DNA of 35,896 nucleotides from Candidatus Dojkabacteria bacterium UBA5232. Lineage in GTDB: Bacteria > Patescibacteriota > Dojkabacteria > SC72. Under the pieces are notes generated by a model. It made no database searches. It worked only from the letters and a program-made list of their open reading frames with translations, and had not been told where the DNA came from. This document shows, piece after piece, positions 23,394 through 30,577 of the stretch. Location of the stretch: the NCBI GenBank assembly GCA_002409215.1, contig DHUO01000006.1, positions 2,419-38,314 on the forward strand, given 5' to 3'. Both the position numbers and the translations under genes were made by a program. How positions within the stretch are numbered: position 1 is the stretch's first letter; every line of letters starts with the position of its first letter.

Positions 23394-25248
23394 TCTTTGT
23401 TTAATCATATTTCCTCTTTTTGTTCACAATGTTCTAGCACAAGATTCTCCATTTAATGTTACTTCATACTTTGTCCATAAGGTAAATGGTTCTAATATCA
23501 ATACAGAATTAACTCTCCACGTGACTACTGAAGCAAGAAGGGTTTTATCTATTTATACAGTATCAATACAGGCACCTAATATAAAAGCAAGTTGTTTTGA
23601 TAGCTCTGGTAATTCTATTAATTGCCAAAGCTACAATAGAACATCAACAACAGATGTCCAAATTGACCTAAGAAATAGTGTTGTTACTCCAGATACCCCC
23701 CTAGAGGTAAAGATAAGATATTCATATAAACTAGCAAACGAAATAGTATACTCATTCCCTTCAAAAGTTTTAGATGCTAAAACTTCAGAAATAAAGATTC
23801 TCTATCCAAAAGAGAAAGGAGAGTTTTCTTGGACTTCGGAAAACATTGCTTCAAAAGAAGAGAGTAGCAATTTTAGAGAAGTACATTTCAAAAATCCTAA
23901 AAAAGACTCTGTTTCAATATTTTTTGAGAAAGAGATTAAATACTCCCTAAGCATAAACAGGCAATTTAACAGCGGAAGTGGACAAGAAGGCTCAACATTC
24001 GAACTTGTCGTGCCTTTGGATGATTCCACCCAAAGCGTTGTTTGGGAAAGTATAGACCCTCTTCCAACCTCTGCCATTCAAGATGAGGATGGAAACTACA
24101 TTTTCAAATATTTAGTTAAAGAAGGAGAAAGCGTTAGTGCAAAACTATCTGGATATATTCTTAAGCAAAAAAGTGAGAGTGAGACAGCTACTGTACAGGA
24201 TTATTTAAGCACTCCCAAAGGATTATGGGAACTAAAGAGTAACACCGAACTTAAAAGAATTGCTAGCTTTATGAAAGAAAAAGGCCTGGATATTAACCCC
24301 TTAATGAGTGATGTTGAAAATCTTAATAAGTCTGAAAGAGAGTTGTTTTACAAACTTCTGTATCAGTACGTTATTCACAGATTAGATTATCCTAAAGATA
24401 TTGTTCTGGGTATAGAGAACAGTACAAGATTGGGAAGCAAGCACATCATGGAAAACGCCCTTACATCAACACAAGCGGATTATGCCGATTTTTATATGGC
24501 ACTTCTAAGAAACTATGCAATTCCTAGTAGATTAATTATTGGCTATGTGTCTAATGTAACTAATTATACTTCAGATGGTTTCTACCACTATTGGGTAGAG
24601 TACTATGACAAAAATAAAGAGGCATGGATTCAGGTAGATCCATTTTCAGAAGAGTATTTCGGACATAATATATTTGGTACCACACTTAATGATCATATTA
24701 CTGTCCTAAAAAGAGGAAAATCTCCTATGGCTCCAACCTTAACTTTCTACTCCCCTACTGACTTTATTGTTCAAATGGATCTTCAAGCTAATGTGCAAAA
24801 GAATATCTCTATTAACTCAGATCTTAACTTCGATGAGTATGATATTACCAAGAAGTATGCAAAAGCATATATCACCACATCTAATACAGGGAATGTTATT
24901 ATTTCCAAGATTGATTTATTAAAATCTAATATAGGTAATCTCAAAAAATATATAGATAGTGTTTACAATTCTTCATCCTCCCTTTTGCTACCTAAACAAA
25001 CAAGCAATATCCAACTTAACATTCCAACCACACAGCTTTCTTTCAAGAATCTCTCTGTCACAGCTCGATATACAAGTAATACTGGAGAGGCAAAAGAATT
25101 AACTCTTTCCGATGAAATACCACAAAACATTCCTCTTTATGCAAGAATGCTTTCAAAAATTCTCTCTCTGGTTTCTTTTGGTATATTACTATTTCTACTT
25201 TATACTATTTATAAATTGATTCAGCGAAGAAAATGGACACAACAGTAA
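23347..25248 (+). CDS. Exported transglutaminase-like protein lacking the catalytic cysteine
   Basis: This 633-aa protein has a signal peptide (1-31, cleaved near VLA-Q), a beta-sandwich N-terminal region, a transglutaminase-like papain-fold domain (about 370-440) and a C-terminal membrane helix (about 607-625) with a basic tail. The His and Asp of the triad are present (H414 in YHYWVEYY, D431 in QVDPF), but the Cys position reads Tyr379 (QADYADF). It is therefore a probable pseudoenzyme, perhaps binding peptide stems or surface protein. It overlaps the cupin gene by 47 bp and the next gene by 16 bp, a tight operon. Confidence 0.75.
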   Translation: MRNLTGYLKKTLLAISLCLIIFPLFVHNVLAQDSPFNVTSYFVHKVNGSNINTELTLHVTTEARRVLSIYTVSIQAPNIKASCFDSSGNSINCQSYNRTSTTDVQIDLRNSVVTPDTPLEVKIRYSYKLANEIVYSFPSKVLDAKTSEIKILYPKEKGEFSWTSENIASKEESSNFREVHFKNPKKDSVSIFFEKEIKYSLSINRQFNSGSGQEGSTFELVVPLDDSTQSVVWESIDPLPTSAIQDEDGNYIFKYLVKEGESVSAKLSGYILKQKSESETATVQDYLSTPKGLWELKSNTELKRIASFMKEKGLDINPLMSDVENLNKSERELFYKLLYQYVIHRLDYPKDIVLGIENSTRLGSKHIMENALTSTQADYADFYMALLRNYAIPSRLIIGYVSNVTNYTSDGFYHYWVEYYDKNKEAWIQVDPFSEEYFGHNIFGTTLNDHITVLKRGKSPMAPTLTFYSPTDFIVQMDLQANVQKNISINSDLNFDEYDITKKYAKAYITTSNTGNVIISKIDLLKSNIGNLKKYIDSVYNSSSSLLLPKQTSNIQLNIPTTQLSFKNLSVTARYTSNTGEAKELTLSDEIPQNIPLYARMLSKILSLVSFGILLFLLYTIYKLIQRRKWTQQ

Positions 25249-25655
25249 TACTAGGAATAACTGTTATGATATTACTTCTCATTATTATTCTTTTTGCTGC
25301 GGTATATCTATCAAGCAAGAGAATTGACGCTACTAAAAGAGCTGAGATTCTTAATAAAGTAGATGAATTAAAAATGGCGACTGGAAGCTTAGAAGGATCT
25401 GTGAGAAGAGATGCTATTGTAAAACTAGATAACTTACTTTCAAAATCTCTTCAACTTAAATATAATAATACCTCTACATGTGGAGATAATTTGAAGAAAG
25501 CAAAAGATTTATTTTCTAGAAAAGATTACGACAATCTATGGAGTGTTCATAAAGTCAGAAATAATATTGTTCACAATGATTATGAAATAAGCGAAGCAGA
25601 AGCCCAAGAAGCATATAGCGTATACAAATCTAATATAATCAAAATATTAAAATGA
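25233..25655 (+). CDS. Membrane-anchored HEPN-like protein
   Basis: This 140-aa protein has one membrane helix (about 5-27), a helical segment and a C-terminal helical domain carrying R109-x4-H114 (RNNIVH) followed by NDYEIS. The Rx4-6H motif in a helical bundle is the hallmark of HEPN domains, many of which are ribonucleases, although non-nuclease proteins carry similar motifs. A membrane HEPN in an envelope operon is unusual. It overlaps the upstream gene by 16 bp and the downstream gene by 4 bp (ATGA), so all three are translationally coupled. Confidence 0.6.
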   Translation: MDTTVILGITVMILLLIIILFAAVYLSSKRIDATKRAEILNKVDELKMATGSLEGSVRRDAIVKLDNLLSKSLQLKYNNTSTCGDNLKKAKDLFSRKDYDNLWSVHKVRNNIVHNDYEISEAEAQEAYSVYKSNIIKILK

Positions 25656-26272
25656 AACTTATCAAATTACAATCTATCCTCCTGTCTGTATTAACTGTTG
25701 CTCTCTTTTTCAGCTCCAAACCGATATATGCACAAGAAAACCTTGTCGATGATTTAATTAAAACTGTTGAGGAAAAAGGAAGTACTCAGACAGATTCATT
25801 AAACCAATATTTTGACATATCTTTAATTCGTGGAGGACAATCTGCATTTACAAAAGGAGTGGCTTATACAGTGAAAATTACACCTTATATGGATAGTCCT
25901 AGGACACAAATCCAATGGAGTCACCCTACTGCATTGAAAATATCTACAAGACATAAGGAATTCTTAGCAATGCAAAAAGGTGTTACATATACTCTTAAAG
26001 CCACCGTATCCCCTCAGAGAGGTGGTACTTACCCTGTCGCCGTATCTGCAGTATCATGGCAACACGACACCAACTACATTAATACAGCTAGGGACAATAT
26101 TACATTTGACAAGGGACTTATATTACAACCTGTAAGTCAATCATATGTTGTTGGTAACATTGCTAAGTTTCTAACAATTTTCTTGCTTGCTGGAGGGATA
26201 ATTTTTGCAGTAATAAAGGTCGTTAAAAAGTACACTCCTAAAGCAAAACAGTGGTTAACACCTCCTGTCTAA
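25652..26272 (+). CDS. Exported Ig-like protein with C-terminal membrane anchor
   Basis: This 206-aa protein has a signal peptide (1-27, cleaved near YAQ), a beta-rich domain of about 110 residues (KGVAYTVKITPYMDSPRTQI to GGTYPVAVSAVSW) resembling bacterial Ig-like folds, and a membrane helix at about 169-187 with a basic tail (KVVKKYTPKAK). The topology (outer domain, C-terminal anchor) matches the transglutaminase-like protein two genes upstream. It is probably part of the same surface complex. It ends at a hairpin (26264-26281) overlapping the convergent XRE gene. Confidence 0.65.
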   Translation: MKLIKLQSILLSVLTVALFFSSKPIYAQENLVDDLIKTVEEKGSTQTDSLNQYFDISLIRGGQSAFTKGVAYTVKITPYMDSPRTQIQWSHPTALKISTRHKEFLAMQKGVTYTLKATVSPQRGGTYPVAVSAVSWQHDTNYINTARDNITFDKGLILQPVSQSYVVGNIAKFLTIFLLAGGIIFAVIKVVKKYTPKAKQWLTPPV

Positions 26273-26281
26273 TCAGATAGG
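26264..26281. other. Hairpin over convergent stop codons
   Basis: CCTGTCT(AATC)AGATAGG gives a 7-bp stem with one G-T pair, centred on the overlapping stops of the Ig-like gene and the XRE gene. No T-run follows. It could limit read-through in both directions. Confidence 0.4.
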
Positions 26282-26472
26282 AAGTATGCAATATCTTTTC
26301 CTAACTCTTTGGAAATCATTAAAAGATTACTTATTGGAGGATATGCTTTACCATTCTCATAAATACTAATCGATTTGTCTGACAATCCAACTCTTGTTGC
26401 CAATTCTCTTTGGGTTAGCTTTTTCTCCAACCTGGCCTTTTTTAATCTCTCTGAAAATATCTTTATTGTCAT
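26269..26472 (-). CDS. Small XRE-family helix-turn-helix regulator
   Basis: This 67-aa protein is a complete Cro/C1-type HTH with nothing added: KARLEKKLTQRELATRVGLS is the HTH, followed by the DKSISIYENGKAYPP stretch typical of XRE proteins. It binds DNA, probably as a dimer; the target is unknown. It starts directly after the stop codon of the DUF4214-like gene (no gap), so the two are co-transcribed. It might regulate that gene or the facing envelope operon; neither is shown by the sequence. Confidence 0.88.
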   Translation of the reverse strand: MTIKIFSERLKKARLEKKLTQRELATRVGLSDKSISIYENGKAYPPISNLLMISKELGKDIAYFLSD

Positions 26473-27030
26473 TTATCTAAAAAACAAATCAATTATTTTA
26501 TCAAACCATGATTCTTCTTTTGAAGAGTTCTTAGCATACTCTCTTTGGTCGTGTTTTGAATAATGTGATGTGGATTCTTCAAGTATTCTTTTGTCCGAAA
26601 TATATGGTTTATCTTTATTCTTGCGAAGCTCTACTATCATATTGTTTTTTTCCGAAAGAAGCCTGCTTAAATCCTCAAACTCTTGCACACGACTCTCATG
26701 CTCAGATTTTAATTTAAGGATTGTAGATTTCTGCTCTCTGTTTTCCTTTATTAAATCTGGATACTTCTTTGCCTTTGAAACTAAATCTTTATGTTCTTGC
26801 CCTGAGAGTAGCTTAAGAATGATATCACCCTTCTCCATTCTACTAATTCTGTAATATGCGGACTCTCTTGTCGATGGTTTTCTACCTAAAACCAACTTAA
26901 AAATCTTCTCTGTATTCTTATCCATCTCTAACATACCTTCAAAAGAAGATCTTCTTGGAGCAGCTCCGCCTTTTGAGTAGTTATCTGTACTATCTCCTTT
27001 GTCCCAAAGAGGTACATCTGCGTTTTTCAT
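26473..27030 (-). CDS. DUF4214-like domain protein with coiled coil
   Basis: This 185-aa protein has a polar N terminus, then a segment at about 41-80 (IFKLVLGRKPSTRESAYY) that resembles DUF4214, a helical module often found with glycosyltransferases and surface proteins. A predicted coiled coil follows at about 95-135 (Glu/Lys/Leu-rich), then a Ser-rich linker and a C-terminal amphipathic helix with aromatic residues (WFDKIIDLFF) that could touch the membrane. No signal peptide. TATAAT lies 5 nt before the ATG, giving a leaderless-type promoter. The XRE gene follows immediately. Confidence 0.6.
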   Translation of the reverse strand: MKNADVPLWDKGDSTDNYSKGGAAPRRSSFEGMLEMDKNTEKIFKLVLGRKPSTRESAYYRISRMEKGDIILKLLSGQEHKDLVSKAKKYPDLIKENREQKSTILKLKSEHESRVQEFEDLSRLLSEKNNMIVELRKNKDKPYISDKRILEESTSHYSKHDQREYAKNSSKEESWFDKIIDLFFR

Positions 27031-27081
27031 AGCCGATTATATTATATATTGTGGATAATTAGTAGCATGTAGGATTACATA

Positions 27082-27154
27082 AGCAGGGGACGGGACTCGA
27101 ACCCGCAACCCTCTGTTTGGAAAACAGATATTCTAACCATTGAACTACCCCTGC
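27082..27154 (-). tRNA. tRNA-Gly (UCC)
   Basis: The minus strand gives acceptor GCAGGGG/CCCCTGC, anticodon stem TCTGT/ACAGA with loop TTTCCAA (anticodon TCC) and T loop TTCGAGT. The discriminator is T, as usual for tRNA-Gly. CCA is not encoded. It begins 5 nt after the rplS stop codon on the same strand and is probably cut from that transcript. Confidence 0.95.
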
Positions 27155-27159
27155 AGTAG

Positions 27160-27645
27160 TTACTTCTCTTCTTCTTTAGACTCTTCTTTCTTCTCGACTT
27201 CCTCTACAACTTCTACATCTTCTACAACAGCCTCCTCTACTGTTTCTGCTTCTCCCTCTTCTGGTACAACAACTTCTTCTTCGTCTGTCAAATATATATC
27301 CTTAAGTTTATTAACCTTCAAAGCCCTCCTACCAACTCTCTCTCTTAAGTAAAATAGTTTTGCTCTTCTAACAGATCCTCTTTTGATAATTTCTATTTTT
27401 TGTAGCGCAGGTGCATGTAATGGAACTATCTTCTCAACACCTACACCGTAAGAGATTTTTCTTACAACAATATTCTTACTTAATCCAGACCCCTTAATTG
27501 CGATTACAACGCCCTGGAATATCTGTGTTCTCTCCTTACTTCCCTCCTTAATCCTTAGAGATAACTTAACCGTATCTCCAACCTTTACATCAGGTCTTTT
27601 TTTGTAAGAAGCTTCTTCTATTTTCTTCAATATATTGTTATCCAT
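27160..27645 (-). CDS. rplS: Ribosomal protein L19 with acidic C-terminal tail
   Basis: L19 lies at the 30S-50S interface. Residues 1-115 are a normal L19 (RPDVKVGDTVKLSLRIKEGS, FQGVVIAIKGSG, RRAKLFYLRERVGRRA). About 45 extra residues follow, nearly all Glu, Val, Asp and Lys (for example EEEVVVPEEGEAETVEEAVV), making a strongly acidic tail the core protein does not have. The full length is 161 aa against about 115 for most bacteria. The promoter is near 27650-27665 (TATAAA). A tRNA-Gly follows 5 nt after the stop, an unusual mRNA-tRNA linkage. Confidence 0.95.
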   Translation of the reverse strand: MDNNILKKIEEASYKKRPDVKVGDTVKLSLRIKEGSKERTQIFQGVVIAIKGSGLSKNIVVRKISYGVGVEKIVPLHAPALQKIEIIKRGSVRRAKLFYLRERVGRRALKVNKLKDIYLTDEEEVVVPEEGEAETVEEAVVEDVEVVEEVEKKEESKEEEK

Positions 27646-27732
27646 ATCTGTATATTTATAGTTAATTTGAAATCTCAGCTCTGATTATAGAATAAAATTG
27701 AAAAATATGCCAGAATGTATTAATAACTGCCT

Positions 27733-29262
27733 ATGAATACAAGACAGAAAGTATTATTAATAATATTAGATGGGTTAGGTGCTGCACCTAAAAACAACGG
27801 TAATGCGGTGGTTTTAGCACAACCCGAATCTTTAATTTCATACTGGTCATCATCAGCAAGAACATATTTAATTGCATCTGGAGAAGCTGTTGGTTTACCA
27901 AAAAATGTGAAAGGAAACAGTGAAGTTGGTCATTTGAATATAGGGTCTGGTAGAACTGTATATCAGAGTCTACCTAGAATTAACAATGCCATAGCGAAAG
28001 GCCAGTTAGCACAAAACAATACCCTGCGAGAGGCGTTTGCACACGCATACAAGTATGGTGGGAATATTCATTTAATAGGATTGTTAAGTGATGGTGGTGT
28101 GCATTCACATATAGATCATTTTAAGGCTGTTGTAGGCTACTTTTCAGATGCAAACTTCTCCAACAATTTATACATCCATGCATTTACCGATGGAAGAGAC
28201 ACCCCACCAAGCTCAGCTCTAACCTATCTCTCACAGATAGATAGGTATTGTCTAGACAGGGGGATAGGTAAAATTGCAACAATAATTGGAAGATATTACG
28301 GTATGGACAGGAATAACAAGTGGGACAGAACAGAGCTAGCATATGATTTGTTAGTTAAAGGTATTGGAGCTGAGTATCCAACATATCAAAATGCACTGGA
28401 GCATAACTACTCCCAAAATATTACAGATGAATTTATAGAACCTGCTGTGATAAATAAGTGTAAAATAGCACCAAATGATGCCGTTATATTAATGAACTAC
28501 CGAGCTGACAGAATACTTCAACTTACAGAAGCATTAATTTCTGATGATTTCTCTAACTTCCACAGAGAGAAGATTGAAAATCTCTATGTGGCAGGAATGG
28601 TCGAGTATCGAAAAAATTTCCCCCAGAAGGTTATATTCCCTAAACAATACATTAACCTAACATTAGGTAATGTAATAGACACAGAGGGGAAAACACAATT
28701 ACGTATTGCAGAAACAGAGAAGTTTCCTCATGTTACATACTTTTTTAATGGTGGAACATCTGTGATATATAATAATGAGGATAGGATAATCATTCCTTCC
28801 CCTAAAGTTGCTACATATGACCAAAAACCAGAGATGAGTGCTTTAGAAATCACTACTATTCTTTTAGATAGAATTAGTCGCAATATATATGATTTCATTG
28901 TTGTCAACTTTGCAAATACTGATATGGTTGGGCACACAGGTAATCTTGAAGCAGGTATAAAGGCTGTGAAGGTTGTTGATTACTGTGTAAGACAGCTTGT
29001 TCAGGAGTTTACGTTAAGAGGAGGCGCTGTCATTATCACTTCTGATCACGGTAATGTAGAGGAAATGATTAATCTTGATACAACAGAGGTAGATACAGAG
29101 CATTCCCTAAACCCCGTACCTCTTATCATCATTGATGGCAAGACACCATCTAAGACACTCCCTTACGGCTCTCTAAAAGATATAGCTCCAACTATACTCG
29201 ATTTGATGGGAATCTCTAAGCCTTCTGATATGACTGGTCAATCACTCCTTCGAACTATTTAA
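27733..29262 (+). CDS. gpmI: Cofactor-independent phosphoglycerate mutase
   Basis: GpmI interconverts 3- and 2-phosphoglycerate in glycolysis with two manganese ions. At 509 aa it has full family length. D13 (ILDGLG) and S63 (GNSEVGH), the phosphoserine nucleophile, are present, as are DGRDTPP, GRYYGMDR and the C-terminal TSDHGN and EHSLNPVP metal motifs. It is transcribed alone; the leader has no Shine-Dalgarno and a weak TATTAA -10. It overlaps convergent dedA by 8 bp. No sign of unusual residues or transfer. Confidence 0.96.
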   Translation: MNTRQKVLLIILDGLGAAPKNNGNAVVLAQPESLISYWSSSARTYLIASGEAVGLPKNVKGNSEVGHLNIGSGRTVYQSLPRINNAIAKGQLAQNNTLREAFAHAYKYGGNIHLIGLLSDGGVHSHIDHFKAVVGYFSDANFSNNLYIHAFTDGRDTPPSSALTYLSQIDRYCLDRGIGKIATIIGRYYGMDRNNKWDRTELAYDLLVKGIGAEYPTYQNALEHNYSQNITDEFIEPAVINKCKIAPNDAVILMNYRADRILQLTEALISDDFSNFHREKIENLYVAGMVEYRKNFPQKVIFPKQYINLTLGNVIDTEGKTQLRIAETEKFPHVTYFFNGGTSVIYNNEDRIIIPSPKVATYDQKPEMSALEITTILLDRISRNIYDFIVVNFANTDMVGHTGNLEAGIKAVKVVDYCVRQLVQEFTLRGGAVIITSDHGNVEEMINLDTTEVDTEHSLNPVPLIIIDGKTPSKTLPYGSLKDIAPTILDLMGISKPSDMTGQSLLRTI

Positions 29263-29896
29263 CCTTTTCCTCCACCTTTCTCTCTTTAACAATATTGTAA
29301 ATACCTCTAGCAACATAGAGGATAAAAAGTATAACAAGAATAACCATTATAACTTTCTCATACTTACTAACATACCCTGCAACCTCTTCCCATTTTGAAC
29401 CTAAGAAGTAACCTGCCATCCCTAATATTGCCGACCATATTGCTGTACCAACAAGTGTATATAATGAAAAGACAATAAATTTCATCTTCGCAACACCTGC
29501 TGGAAATGATATTACCGTTCTAACAACAGGAATAAGCCTACCAAGCAGAACAATACCATTACCATGCTTTTCAAAAGCTTTGAAACCCTTATCAAGATCA
29601 CTTTTTGATATAAACAGATATTTACCGTACTTTTCTAGAAATGTCATCACAGACCTCTCTCCCCACCTACCCACAAGATAGAAAGGAAGAGAACCTAAAT
29701 AGGCAGCAATTGTTGCAACTAATATTGTAACAACTATATTCAAATCTCCTCTTGAGGCTACAAAACCAGAAAACGGGAGTATTATTTCACTAGGAATAGG
29801 TGCAAAGAAACTCTCTAAAAACATTGCAAGACCAACGCCCCAATATCCTGCGGAACCTATTAAATTTACAAGCCACTCTATTAATCCTGTAAGCAT
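29255..29896 (-). CDS. DedA-family membrane protein
   Basis: This 213-aa polytopic protein has the DedA marks: FFAPIPSEIILPFSGF near 31-46, GRWGERS and the GRLIPVVRTVISFPAGVAKM block that holds the conserved arginines. DedA proteins act as lipid flippases or affect membrane potential, including undecaprenyl phosphate recycling in some bacteria. A basic tail (ERKVEEKVK) closes the chain. TATAAT sits 7 nt before the ATG, a leaderless-type promoter. It is convergent with gpmI and is followed upstream on the same strand by the DUF192 gene. Confidence 0.9.
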   Translation of the reverse strand: MLTGLIEWLVNLIGSAGYWGVGLAMFLESFFAPIPSEIILPFSGFVASRGDLNIVVTILVATIAAYLGSLPFYLVGRWGERSVMTFLEKYGKYLFISKSDLDKGFKAFEKHGNGIVLLGRLIPVVRTVISFPAGVAKMKFIVFSLYTLVGTAIWSAILGMAGYFLGSKWEEVAGYVSKYEKVIMVILVILFILYVARGIYNIVKERKVEEKVK

Positions 29897-29939
29897 GAGA
29901 ACAATTATATATGAAATTAGATATTATGTTTAATTATCT

Positions 29940-30473
29940 TTAATCAGCTTCTGTGAAATACGTTTTAATACTATGCCCTACCTTAATTCCATGATTACTA
30001 GCAAAGTTTGCATTAACCTCCAAAACATTCCTATACGGTGAAGATGGGGATATTGATGGACAGTACTTCTCTGTACACGGTTCATTATTATCTTTAATAT
30101 CGACAATGAACCCAGAAGAATCAACAAAGATAATATCAAGAGGAATTAAACAATCTTTCATCCAAAAAGAATTACTGACATCCTCCTCAAACATAAACCA
30201 CATTCCATCATAACTACCCAAATACTTTCTATTTGACAAACCTAACCTTCTCTCTGTTTCTGTTTTAGCCAATTCAACATTTACAGTTAAATTCTCTCCT
30301 TCATCTGTATATATTTCAACATAATCCTTCCTGTCGCTTTTTTGTTCAAGTTTTTCCTCTTTTTGAGGTTCATTATCTGTTACTGTTATGTTAAGAAAGT
30401 TAAAGTGATTCTGTAAGTATATGAATGCAGAAGCAATCAGTACTAATATTATTAAAAATTTGAGTTGTCGCAT
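29940..30473 (-). CDS. DUF192-family protein, membrane-anchored
   Basis: This 177-aa protein has one N-terminal membrane helix (about 4-21), a polar linker and a DUF192 domain: LAKTETERRLGLSNRKYL, GMWFMFEE, SFWMKDCLIPLDIIFVD and the C-terminal YRNVLEVNANFA. The family is common in bacteria and archaea, with an outward-facing beta-rich fold and no settled function. C151-type pair residues (CTEKYC) could form a disulfide. A TATATT hexamer lies 5 nt before the ATG. It may be in one unit with dedA downstream. Confidence 0.85.
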   Translation of the reverse strand: MRQLKFLIILVLIASAFIYLQNHFNFLNITVTDNEPQKEEKLEQKSDRKDYVEIYTDEGENLTVNVELAKTETERRLGLSNRKYLGSYDGMWFMFEEDVSNSFWMKDCLIPLDIIFVDSSGFIVDIKDNNEPCTEKYCPSISPSSPYRNVLEVNANFASNHGIKVGHSIKTYFTEAD

Positions 30474-30520
30474 AATTAAATATACTACAATTAAACAAAT
30501 ATCGGTAGCTAGTCATGAAA

Positions 30521-30549
30521 TTGTAGAAATGTTGGAAATATGGTATAAT
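30521..30549 (+). promoter_or_regulatory. Promoter of the HelD-like operon
   Basis: TTGTAG (30521-30526), a 17-bp spacer and TGGTATAAT with -10 TATAAT at 30544-30549. The leader to the ATG at 30578 is about 20 nt and has no Shine-Dalgarno, so this is one of the few promoters here with a real 5' UTR. Confidence 0.75.
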
Positions 30550-30577
30550 TTATATTGATAACTTCTACTTTTTCAAT

